Assembly: GCA_943788775.1 (NCBI GenBank)
Contig: CALSRO010000003.1
Span: 62,001-126,000 of the forward strand
Direction: 5' to 3'
DNA from: an uncultured Flavobacteriales bacterium
GTDB lineage: Bacteria > Bacteroidota > Bacteroidia > Flavobacteriales_G > Salibacteraceae
Length of the DNA stretch: 64,000 nucleotides
Part shown: positions 49,546-57,234 of the stretch, piece by piece
Layout: every line of letters starts with the position of its first letter
How positions within the stretch are numbered: the first letter of the stretch is position 1
The notes under the pieces: model-generated
Database searches by the model: none
What the model saw: the letters and a program-made list of their open reading frames with translations, nothing else
Told to the model about the DNA's origin: nothing
Position numbers and translations under genes: made by a program

Positions 49546-50433
49546 TTGAAGCAATTGGTAGTTATTGCTGGGCCGACTGCCTCGGGTAAAACCCAGTTGG
49601 CCATTGAACTAGCACAGTTACTTGATGCCGAAATCATAAACGCGGATTCAAGACAGTTTTACAAAGGATTAGATATTGGAACGGCCAAGCCAACAATCGA
49701 AGAACAAGCTCAGGTAAAACATCATTTTTTGGATATCAAAAAACCAAATGAACCTTATAGTGCTGGTGATTTTGAAAGGGACGTATTGGCGTTTTTGGAG
49801 GAATATTACCAAAACCATGATATCGCCATTCTCGTTGGCGGTTCCGGCTTATATCTAAAAGCTGTAATCGAAGGATTCGATGATTTGCCGAGGGATGAAA
49901 ACATTCGCGAAAATTGGAACGAACAATTTACCAAGCACGGGATTCGTTGTCTCCAAGAACGGATCATTGAACTTGACTCTGTATTCGCTAAAATAGCAGA
50001 ATTAGATAATCCTCAGCGATTAATTCGGGCCATAGAAGTCTGTGAAACTACGGGTGCAAAACTCAGCGATTTAAGAATCGGAAACTCAAAAAACAGAGAC
50101 TTTCAATGTCAGAACTTCTATCTAAATCCTGAACGTGCCATTTTATACGAAAGAATAAATCAAAGAGTGGACACCATGTTAAATACTGGACTTTTAGACG
50201 AGGTAAAGTCTCATGTTTCGTACAAAGGCTCAAACGCATTAAAAACGGTGGGATATTCTGAGCTATTCAGCTTTTTGGATGGGGAGTATTCATTTGAATA
50301 TGCAGTGGCAAAAATTAAGCAGCATACAAGAAACTACGCAAAGCGTCAAGTTACTTGGTTTAAAAAACAAGATGGTTTTATTCCTGTTGCAGACAATGCT
50401 GTGTCGTTTATACAAAAGCATCTTAATGCCTAA
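49546..50433 (+). CDS. miaA: tRNA dimethylallyltransferase
   Basis: 295 residues from a TTG start 3 bp after the previous stop. The P-loop GPTASGKTQLA, EIINADSRQFYKGLDIGTAK and HHFLDIKKPNEPYSAGDF are diagnostic, as are VGGSGLYLKAVIEG and RQVTWFKKQ. It transfers dimethylallyl to adenosine 37 of tRNAs reading UNN codons. The frame begins at TTG because the conserved MKQLVVIAGPT needs it. It is the last gene of the dapD operon. Confidence 0.96.
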   Translation: MKQLVVIAGPTASGKTQLAIELAQLLDAEIINADSRQFYKGLDIGTAKPTIEEQAQVKHHFLDIKKPNEPYSAGDFERDVLAFLEEYYQNHDIAILVGGSGLYLKAVIEGFDDLPRDENIRENWNEQFTKHGIRCLQERIIELDSVFAKIAELDNPQRLIRAIEVCETTGAKLSDLRIGNSKNRDFQCQNFYLNPERAILYERINQRVDTMLNTGLLDEVKSHVSYKGSNALKTVGYSELFSFLDGEYSFEYAVAKIKQHTRNYAKRQVTWFKKQDGFIPVADNAVSFIQKHLNA

Positions 50434-50483
50434 TTAGACGTCTAGATGAATAGCTTGCTTACTTTCGTAAAATATTGATTAAG

Positions 50484-51017
50484 ATGAAAACTATTATTAC
50501 CGTACTCTTCGTTTCCGTGTTCAGTTTTGGCTTTGCTCAAGGGTTGGTAGAAAGCTATGATGAGTCATGCAAATGCACACATATTCAGAATCACTTTGAT
50601 AACGGTCAAATCAGCACTGAATACACAGAAAACGCAGCTGGCAAAAAGCACGGAGAAGAGACTGTGTACTATGCTGATGGAAACATTCAGTATAAGCGAA
50701 CTTGGAAAAACGGAAGCTTAGACGGTATTGGCACTCACTACCACAGAAATGGATCTGTGTATTACGAAGAAAGTCATGATGACGGCATCAAAAATGGAGC
50801 TTGGAGTTTTAGAGATGAAGATGGTGACTTGATTCAGGTGATCAATTATTCTGGAAATGACAATGATGGAACTTACGAATACTATCATGCGGGAGTAAAA
50901 TATTATACCCAAACAGTAAGCAGTGGTAAACTTATATCAGAAAACGTACTCAACCAGACGATATACGATCAGTTAAAGGCTGAAGCCGAAGCAGCAAAAG
51001 CCGCAGGTAAACAATGA
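50484..51017 (+). CDS. Secreted MORN-repeat protein
   Basis: 177 residues from the ATG at 50484. A signal peptide (IITVLFVSVFSFGFA, then QG) is followed by MORN/YwqK-like units: HFDNGQISTEYTENAAGKKH, YYADGNIQYKRTWKNGSLDG, YHRNGSVYYEESHDDGIKNG and DGTYEYYHAG. It ends with an Ala/Lys/Glu helix. A TACTTTCG box lies 21 bp before the ATG. It is the third MORN-type protein in the window, and the only one in the host part. Confidence 0.8.
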   Translation: MKTIITVLFVSVFSFGFAQGLVESYDESCKCTHIQNHFDNGQISTEYTENAAGKKHGEETVYYADGNIQYKRTWKNGSLDGIGTHYHRNGSVYYEESHDDGIKNGAWSFRDEDGDLIQVINYSGNDNDGTYEYYHAGVKYYTQTVSSGKLISENVLNQTIYDQLKAEAEAAKAAGKQ

Positions 51018-51018
51018 T

Positions 51019-51657
51019 CTACCGCGTGTAACGAAACGTAACCTGATCATCATACACCCCAATGGTACCCTTCATTAATTCGGTTCCTCCACCCTCAATT
51101 CTGTTGACCTCATAACTGAGTGTTTGATTACCATATACATTACAATTAAAACTGGTATCGCTATACGCTTTTATTGCGATTGAATTGGAATTACAACAAA
51201 CAACACAGCCATCCGACATTGGATCCATTTTGAACAACAGGATAGCGCTTGAATTTCCATTCGAAAATTCAAAATCAATATTTGACCGTTTGTATACAAC
51301 CAAATCGTATTCGTTGGCTTCTCCTGGTTGCCACCTATCTCTATTTATTGTATCCGCTGCTCCAAACCAGCGATTTTTGGCAGCACTTATTTGATATTCT
51401 ACTGCATTATCAATGTCAAAGCTTATCGAATATTTCCCATTTTCATCAGAAACGGCTGAACCAACGTCAATGAAATTGTTCGAATAAACTCCCTTGGTAA
51501 TTGTATTTACCCCAACCGTCACATCCACATTAGCCACAGCATCCCCTGTTTTACCGTCCGTTATTACTCCGCTAACCTCTATTGAGTCAGATCGTTTGCA
51601 TGAAATAAATAGTAGAATGAATACCAAAAACCTTATCCCTCTAAAAATCGTATTCAT
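51019..51657 (-). CDS. Lipoprotein with carboxypeptidase-like regulatory domain
   Basis: 212 residues. A lipobox (LLFISC, cysteine at about residue 20) precedes an Ig-like carboxypeptidase-regulatory fold: SIEVSGVITDGKTGDAVANV, ENGKYSISFDID and VEYQISAAKNRW. The C-terminal half is beta-rich with a CVVCCN cluster. The function is unknown. It converges with the MORN gene (1 bp apart) and diverges from the gene at 51710. Confidence 0.75.
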   Translation of the reverse strand: MNTIFRGIRFLVFILLFISCKRSDSIEVSGVITDGKTGDAVANVDVTVGVNTITKGVYSNNFIDVGSAVSDENGKYSISFDIDNAVEYQISAAKNRWFGAADTINRDRWQPGEANEYDLVVYKRSNIDFEFSNGNSSAILLFKMDPMSDGCVVCCNSNSIAIKAYSDTSFNCNVYGNQTLSYEVNRIEGGGTELMKGTIGVYDDQVTFRYTR

Positions 51658-51709
51658 ATGTGAGGTAAAGGTATCAAGCTATTTTACAAGTAATACAAGT
51701 CCTTAAAAA

Positions 51710-52459
51710 ATGAACATGAAAACCAACTATTTTTGGCCAATGATCAATTTATCTTCCCTTCGATTCTGTCTTTTATTCCTTTCCGTTTTATTTCTATTCA
51801 ATTGTTCCGGAAACAAGGAAGGTAGTGAGTCCGAAAACGATCCAGCAGAAGATGTTCCCAACACTCCTTTTACGAGAGCTGTGAAGTATGACACCTGTCT
51901 CTTTATTGCACATGTAGTTAAGGATTATGATGTATGGAAAGCAGCTTTTGATCTCGCACAACCCATTAGAGAAAAACATGGGGTTGAAGCCCTCAACGTA
52001 TATCGAGAATTAAATGACTCAAGTTTGGCATTGGTGTACACCAACGTAACCAACCTAAATGAAGCAAAGGACTATATCACCTCTGACAACCTACAACAAT
52101 CCATGCAGAATACGGGCGTAGCGGATGCTGTGGATTTGTATTGGATGGTAAATCGATTGAGATATACATCGGCAATTACCGATTCCATCTTGATGTTTAT
52201 GAGCTTTAAAGTAATTAACTATGACCGCTGGGAAAAAGCATTTTTACAAGACTATATAGATGAACCAACGCGAGACTTTCAAGTACGAAATGTCATGCAA
52301 GGAATCGAAGATAACGGACAAATAGCGATGATTTTTGCCGTAAACGACCACGATTATGTGGAGAAAATGGAAAAAAACAGTGCATTTCGGGCTAAGATGC
52401 TGGCTTCAGGCGTAATCAGCTATCCTATCACATACAAGCTGATTAATATGCCACTTTGA
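51710..52459 (+). CDS. Lipoprotein with two ferredoxin-like (dimeric alpha/beta barrel) repeats
   Basis: 249 residues. A lipoprotein signal (LLFLSVLFLFNCSG) leads into two tandem copies of a domain of about 85 residues. The first is IAHVVKDYDVWKAAFD, ALVYTNVTNLNEAKDYI; the second MSFKVINYDRWEKAFL, AMIFAVNDHDYVEKM. The pattern fits the dimeric alpha/beta-barrel (ABM/DUF-type) fold, so one chain may form the barrel alone. No catalytic residues are clear. It is divergent from the gene at 51657. Confidence 0.7.
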   Translation: MNMKTNYFWPMINLSSLRFCLLFLSVLFLFNCSGNKEGSESENDPAEDVPNTPFTRAVKYDTCLFIAHVVKDYDVWKAAFDLAQPIREKHGVEALNVYRELNDSSLALVYTNVTNLNEAKDYITSDNLQQSMQNTGVADAVDLYWMVNRLRYTSAITDSILMFMSFKVINYDRWEKAFLQDYIDEPTRDFQVRNVMQGIEDNGQIAMIFAVNDHDYVEKMEKNSAFRAKMLASGVISYPITYKLINMPL

Positions 52460-52535
52460 TAAGTTGTTGATTGATTCTGAAATGTATTTCTGTAAAAATT
52501 GGTTGGAGTGACTAATTTTCGGAAAAATTTAAGGT

Positions 52536-52871
52536 ATGGCTAACGATCGACTCAAACTGATTAAAGAAATGCTGGAAACCAATCCAGAGGATTCTTTTCT
52601 GAAGTACGCAGCTGCACTTGAATACGAAAAGGAAGGTGATCGAAAATCAGCAATTTCGATTATAGAAGACCTACTATCCAAAGATGCTAACTACTTAGGC
52701 GGATACTATAAACTTGGTAGACTTTACGAAGAAGAAGGCAAGGAAAAAGTAGCCATAAAGATTTATCGCCTAGGATTGGATGTAAGTAAGAAGAACTCGG
52801 ACCTTAAGACAGAGGGAGAATTATCCGAAGCTTTGTTGTTACTAGGTGCTGACGATGAGGTTAGCTGGTAG
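52536..52871 (+). CDS. Small tetratricopeptide-repeat protein
   Basis: 111 residues, with no signal peptide, so probably cytoplasmic. Two TPR-like helix pairs can be seen: DSFLKYAAALEYEKEGDRKS and GGYYKLGRLYEEEGKEKVAI. It may be a protein-binding scaffold. It follows a TAATTTTC box. Its last codons overlap the convergent LuxR regulator gene by 11 bp. Confidence 0.8.
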   Translation: MANDRLKLIKEMLETNPEDSFLKYAAALEYEKEGDRKSAISIIEDLLSKDANYLGGYYKLGRLYEEEGKEKVAIKIYRLGLDVSKKNSDLKTEGELSEALLLLGADDEVSW

Positions 52872-53538
52872 TGTTTGTCTCGCTGAATAAAAATCGATTA
52901 GGACTTATTAAATTTTCTCGGACAGCGTAAATGATTAATCCTGCTGTATTGGTAATCCCGAGCTTTCCCATCATATTCTTTCGATGTGTCATAACGGTAT
53001 GAAAGCTTAAGTGGATTTTCTCAGCAATCTGCTTAGTGGTTAGTCCTTGAGCAACTAGCTGCAAAATTTCCAGTTCTCTTTCAGATATTGAAACGGGCTC
53101 ACAACTGTGTTTAGAAGATTCGCCTTTACTGGCATTAAGAATATCGATCACCTTGCCGCAAAAAAATTTTTCGCCTCTTGCAGTGCTTTTAACGCTATCC
53201 ACAATTTCATCCAAATCGCAATCACTCATTAAATGACCCGCGATACCAGCATCTAAAAGTCGTTGTAAAGTATCTGGATCACAAGTATGAGTCATTCCCA
53301 CCACTCGTATTCCGGGAATTAATCGCAATGACTGCATCACATCAGAAGCATGAAAGTCATGGGCGTCATAATTGATCAATAATACTTGAGGATTTGTCTC
53401 CATGATTTGCGATTTAAGGTCTTCGGACTTTGCGGTAACTCCCACTATCTCTACTGAATCAAGTTTATCAAAAACCGATTTCAGCCCCTCTCGAATGACA
53501 AAATTAGACTCGGCTATATGTAATCGTATCGCGCTCAT
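52861..53538 (-). CDS. LuxR/NarL-type regulator with degenerate receiver
   Basis: 225 residues. The C-terminal HTH is canonical (SERELEILQLVAQGLTTKQI then AEKIHLSFHTVMTHRKNMMG). The N-terminal receiver is NarL-like (HIAESNFVIREGLKSVF) but lacks key residues. The phosphoacceptor Asp is replaced by Asn56 in VLLINYDAHD, and the conserved Lys near 105 is Ser. It therefore probably does not work by aspartate phosphorylation. It lies alone, and no histidine kinase is adjacent. Confidence 0.87.
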   Translation of the reverse strand: MSAIRLHIAESNFVIREGLKSVFDKLDSVEIVGVTAKSEDLKSQIMETNPQVLLINYDAHDFHASDVMQSLRLIPGIRVVGMTHTCDPDTLQRLLDAGIAGHLMSDCDLDEIVDSVKSTARGEKFFCGKVIDILNASKGESSKHSCEPVSISERELEILQLVAQGLTTKQIAEKIHLSFHTVMTHRKNMMGKLGITNTAGLIIYAVRENLISPNRFLFSETNTTS

Positions 53539-53583
53539 GAACCGTAAATTTATTAAGAACGATTCTAAATAATGTCCGAATGA

Positions 53584-54513
53584 TCAAATAAATATTTCTG
53601 TGCCCTCTATTGCCAGTAACGTATTCGGAAACAATTCTGAGGCTTCTCGCCTAAGCACCTCTAAATCAGGATACCTGGCTGAAAAATGTCCAATTATCAA
53701 TTGTCCCACCTCAGCTTTCCGAGCAATTTCTGCCGCCTCATATGTTGTTGAATGATAAGTGGCCTTTGCCCTTTCGGTTTCAGAGCCAACAAATGTTGTT
53801 TCATGATACAAACAATCTGCATTTCGCACATGTTCTATCGTTTCTTCTCTTGCCAATGTATCTGTGCAAAATGCATATGTTCTCGGTCGTTCGGATGGAT
53901 GCGTTAAAAGTTCATTTTTCACTCTATTTCCGTTTTCATCAATAAAGTCTGCCCCAGCCTTAATAGCCGGTATTTGCCTAATGGGCACCTTGTATTCCTT
54001 GCCTGCTTGAGCATCAAAGGTTAAAGGCTTCTCTTGTTGTTTGAATATAAAACCACAACACGGGATTCGATGTTTCAGTCTAAATGCAGAAACTTGAATT
54101 TTACTATCTTCAAATACACTAGGACAATCTCCTCCCTTCACCTCGTCAGTAAATTCATAGTTAATAGTGAATTGAAGTTTACCACCTCCCGCCAGGGTTT
54201 GCAGTTCGATTATTTCCTTCAGCATCTTAGGGCATACTATAGTAATTGGCGCTTGTCGGCCTAACAAATGCATGGAGTTTAATAACCCCAACAATCCAAA
54301 ATAGTGATCTCCATGCAAGTGTGAAATAAAGACGACTTTGATACGCTGCATTTTCACATGATACCTGCGCATTTGAGATTGTGTGCCTTCTCCACAATCA
54401 ATTAAATAATACGATTGATCCGCTTTTAAAAGTTGTGAAGTAGGATTGCGATTATTTGCTGGCAGTGCAGCACTAGAGCCTAGTATGGTTACCGAAAACG
54501 ATCCCGCAGCCAA
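53584..54513 (-). CDS. rnz: Ribonuclease Z
   Basis: 309 residues from a TTG at 54513. The metallo-beta-lactamase motif HLHGDHYFGL is clear, with LIDCGEGTQSQMRR, CTDT, HETTF and IGHFSARY. The enzyme removes 3' trailers from tRNA precursors. A longer frame to 54555 would overlap the upstream T9SS gene. The TTG start gives MAAGSFSVTILG, as in homologs, and lies 4 bp after that gene's stop. TTG starts are common in this window. Confidence 0.93.
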   Translation of the reverse strand: MAAGSFSVTILGSSAALPANNRNPTSQLLKADQSYYLIDCGEGTQSQMRRYHVKMQRIKVVFISHLHGDHYFGLLGLLNSMHLLGRQAPITIVCPKMLKEIIELQTLAGGGKLQFTINYEFTDEVKGGDCPSVFEDSKIQVSAFRLKHRIPCCGFIFKQQEKPLTFDAQAGKEYKVPIRQIPAIKAGADFIDENGNRVKNELLTHPSERPRTYAFCTDTLAREETIEHVRNADCLYHETTFVGSETERAKATYHSTTYEAAEIARKAEVGQLIIGHFSARYPDLEVLRREASELFPNTLLAIEGTEIFI

Positions 54514-54517
54514 AAAG

Positions 54518-55249
54518 TTATTGTAAAATAAATCGGGTGGAGTTGCTGTATCCATCCATTGAAATGGAAATGAAATACATTCCTGGTTCTAAGCCGAAGT
54601 CAGTAATTGGCATCTCATTGTGACCGAGTTTACCCGTGGAATTCGTGGAATAAACCTTAGCTCCTAGCAATGAATAAACTTCTAGATTATACGGACCCGA
54701 GTTTGGTAAATCGAAAAGTAGTTTAGCTCTGTTGGATGCAGGATTTTGATTGACTATGAGCTTCTGTGATTTAATGGATGTTTCAACTACTGCTGTAGGT
54801 GTTCCATCATTGATGTAAATTGAATAATCGGTGATTTTATCAGAAACATCCGTAATGCTCGTGTTCAATGTAAACTTCACTTCAAGATCATTATCACCAA
54901 CATCATTCTTGTTTTCTGGAGTACCCGCCAGCTGAATGCAAGCATATGAACCTCCGGGAAAATTGCACGATGGAGGGTTACAGAAATAATCGATTCCTTC
55001 AGGAAGACCCAAAACATCCGTAAACTCCACACTATCTATTTGAGCCGTAATTACGATAGTCGTTTCAGCGGGAATATTAAAGTGGATGAACGCCTCATAT
55101 GGCAAACCAATTTCACCATCTGGCAAGCCCTCAGCGGCAGATGGTGAGTATAACTCTGTCACACTTGAATCAGGTATACACTGCGAATACACCGAATTCA
55201 TTGCAAAAAGAAAAAAAACCGACAGTGAAAAAGTAAAGCCTTGCTTCAT
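54518..55249 (-). CDS. Small secreted protein with T9SS type A sorting domain
   Basis: 243 residues from an ATG at 55249; other in-frame starts reach 55273. A signal peptide (FSLSVFFLFAMNSVYS, then QC) leads to a beta-rich domain containing AEGLPDGEIGLPYEAFIHF and IPAETTIVITAQ. The type A domain follows (NQNPASNRAKLLFDLP, YSLLGAKVYSTNSTG, GMYFISISM). The central domain is unassigned. It ends 4 bp before the rnz start, so the two may share a transcript. Confidence 0.85.
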   Translation of the reverse strand: MKQGFTFSLSVFFLFAMNSVYSQCIPDSSVTELYSPSAAEGLPDGEIGLPYEAFIHFNIPAETTIVITAQIDSVEFTDVLGLPEGIDYFCNPPSCNFPGGSYACIQLAGTPENKNDVGDNDLEVKFTLNTSITDVSDKITDYSIYINDGTPTAVVETSIKSQKLIVNQNPASNRAKLLFDLPNSGPYNLEVYSLLGAKVYSTNSTGKLGHNEMPITDFGLEPGMYFISISMDGYSNSTRFILQ

Positions 55250-55262
55250 ACTAACCATCATT

Positions 55263-55625
55263 TTAAAGATCACGAGCTAGCTCTTCCATAATTATAAAGT
55301 CCTCACCTTCTTGACGTGTAGGGGTAATATTTAGTACAGTTTCTAATTGAGAAATCTGAACCAACTTCATCAACATTTCTGTCAATCCACAAACTACAAA
55401 TGTACCATGCGAATTTTTGCAAATCCTATTTCCTACAAGGATAGCGCTTAACCCAGATGAGTCACAATACCTAGCATTAGACATGTCAAGGAGAATATTT
55501 TTTACTCCACTATTGTTCAATTCAACGAATAAAGCTTTCAATTCGGGAGAGATCACTCCACCCAATTTCTCAGCTTCAATTGTCACAATCGAGTGCCTAT
55601 CTCCAGATGTAGTTGTAAAGTTCAT
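55263..55625 (-). CDS. STAS-domain anti-sigma factor antagonist
   Basis: 120 residues forming one STAS domain. The phosphorylation motif reads YCDSSGLSAIL and the preceding strand VKNILLDMSNA is typical. Such proteins bind partner-switching kinases or anti-sigma factors and are controlled by serine phosphorylation. No partner kinase or phosphatase is adjacent, so the target is unknown. Confidence 0.9.
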   Translation of the reverse strand: MNFTTTSGDRHSIVTIEAEKLGGVISPELKALFVELNNSGVKNILLDMSNARYCDSSGLSAILVGNRICKNSHGTFVVCGLTEMLMKLVQISQLETVLNITPTRQEGEDFIIMEELARDL

Positions 55626-55657
55626 GGTGCCAAGCTTAGCGTAACAAATATATCAAA

Positions 55658-56596
55658 TCAAGTGTTCGACTTCATACTGCCTGCAAGTAAGTATAGAATG
55701 GCCATTCTAATAGCTACACCGTTCTCCACTTGATTAAGTATTATCGCTGAATTCCCATCCGCTAAATCACTCGTGATTTCCACCCCCCGATTGATTGGAC
55801 CAGGGTGCATGATTATCATATCCTCTCGATCGATGCTTTTCAATAGCTCACGACTTAGACCATACTGCATTGTATATTCCCTAATAGTTGGGAAATACTG
55901 GATGTCTTGGCGCTCTAATTGAATGCGCAGCACGTTGACAACATCACACCATTGCAGAGCTTTTTTAAGATTCAAAAAGACCTTCACATTCAATTCTTCA
56001 ATATGTTTTGGAATGAGGGTGGATGGTCCACATACCGCTACCTCCGCTCCGAGCTTTTGGAGACAAAATATATTTGACAACGCAACTCTTGAATGAAGAA
56101 TATCTCCGACAATTAATATCTTTTTGTCTTTCAGACTTCCCAATTTCTCATGAAGCGAAAAGGCGTCTAATAGTGCTTGAGTAGGGTGCTCATGGGCGCC
56201 ATCACCCGCATTTACGATGCTGCAATCAACACGGTCAGCTAGGTAAACACAAGCACCAGGGTTCGGATGCCTCATGACTACCATATCCACTTTCATCGCA
56301 AGTATGTTTTTCACAGTATCAACCAGTGTCTCACCCTTCTTCACCGAAGATTGGCTCGCTGAAAAGTTGATTACATCGGCTGAAAGTCGTTTTTCGGCTA
56401 GTTCAAAACTCAGTTTTGTACGAGTTGAATTTTCGAAAAATATGTTGGCAATTGTCACATCTCGAAGTGATGGAACTTTCTTAATTGGTCGATTGATGAC
56501 CTCTTTGAAATTTTGAGCTGTACTTAAAATGAGGTTAATATCATCAACCGTGATATTCTTTATCCCAAGCAGGTGTTTAGTGCTCAGTTTACTCAT
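55658..56596 (-). CDS. pyrB: Aspartate carbamoyltransferase catalytic subunit
   Basis: 312 residues. The carbamoyl phosphate site FFENSTRTKLSFE (Ser57-Thr60), the aspartate-side motifs RHPNPG and NAGDGAHEHPTQALLDAF, and the C-terminal HPGPINRGVEI are all present. It joins carbamoyl phosphate and aspartate in pyrimidine synthesis. It overlaps pyrR by 4 bp (ATGA). No pyrI regulatory gene is seen. Confidence 0.97.
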   Translation of the reverse strand: MSKLSTKHLLGIKNITVDDINLILSTAQNFKEVINRPIKKVPSLRDVTIANIFFENSTRTKLSFELAEKRLSADVINFSASQSSVKKGETLVDTVKNILAMKVDMVVMRHPNPGACVYLADRVDCSIVNAGDGAHEHPTQALLDAFSLHEKLGSLKDKKILIVGDILHSRVALSNIFCLQKLGAEVAVCGPSTLIPKHIEELNVKVFLNLKKALQWCDVVNVLRIQLERQDIQYFPTIREYTMQYGLSRELLKSIDREDMIIMHPGPINRGVEITSDLADGNSAIILNQVENGVAIRMAILYLLAGSMKSNT

Positions 56597-57144
56597 GCCT
56601 TTGGACTTGGACTAAATAATTGAACTTCATTTTTCTTATCATCTTCTGACCATATCACCTTCACCGTTTCCTCACTGACCACATCCACCACGCGTCCCGT
56701 ATAGTCAGGCTGTACAGGTAATTCTCTGCTGAATCTCCGATCAATGAGGACAAGTAATTCAACATTTGATGGTCTTCCATAATCGAGCATTGCGTCCAAC
56801 CCAGAGCGCACAGTGCGCCCAGTGTAAAGCACGTCATCAATCAGAATGATGTCTAGACCTTCCAGACTAAAGTCGAGGTTTGTTGCGGAGGGAACAAGCA
56901 TTTCCTCGCGTCTTCTAAAATCGTCTCGATAAAAGGTTATGTCTATTTCACCATATCGGATGTCATCCGAATTATACATGGTTTTCAGTCGTTCCAATAT
57001 TCTTCGTCCAAGCTCTACACCTCTTGGCTGCAGGGACAATAGGGCCATTTTAGATAGATCTAAATGCCGCTCGTAAACTTGATATGCAAGCCTGTCCAGC
57101 ATGTGGCTCAGTGATTCATGATTCAGTAAGAGTCGGTTATCCAT
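56593..57144 (-). CDS. pyrR: PyrR-type phosphoribosyltransferase regulator
   Basis: 183 residues. The PRPP-binding motif VILIDDVLYTGRTVRSGLDA is characteristic and the C-terminal part matches PyrR. PyrR acts as an RNA-binding attenuator of pyrimidine genes and as uracil phosphoribosyltransferase. Coupling with pyrB by a 4-bp overlap supports the assignment. The leader to the ATG looks too short for a PyrR attenuator, so control may rest on another mechanism, or the protein may act mainly as an enzyme. Confidence 0.95.
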   Translation of the reverse strand: MDNRLLLNHESLSHMLDRLAYQVYERHLDLSKMALLSLQPRGVELGRRILERLKTMYNSDDIRYGEIDITFYRDDFRRREEMLVPSATNLDFSLEGLDIILIDDVLYTGRTVRSGLDAMLDYGRPSNVELLVLIDRRFSRELPVQPDYTGRVVDVVSEETVKVIWSEDDKKNEVQLFSPSPKA

Positions 57145-57154
57145 CTATTAGGTG

Positions 57155-57162
57155 CAAATATA
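57155..57162 (-). promoter_or_regulatory. -7 box TATATTTG for pyrR-pyrB
   Basis: A perfect TAnnTTTG octamer on the minus strand ends 10 bp before the pyrR ATG, giving a leader of only a few bases. Confidence 0.5.
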
Positions 57163-57182
57163 CTGCTGTTATGCGCAAAAAA

Positions 57183-57208
57183 AATCCCCATCCGATTGGA
57201 TGGGGATT
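57183..57208. terminator. Terminator of rpsA
   Basis: An 11-bp perfect stem (57183-57193 with 57198-57208, loop GATT) is followed on the minus strand by a long T tract. It separates rpsA from the pyrR promoter. Confidence 0.92.
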
Positions 57209-57234
57209 TCATTATTTAAAAGAATGCCATTGCA

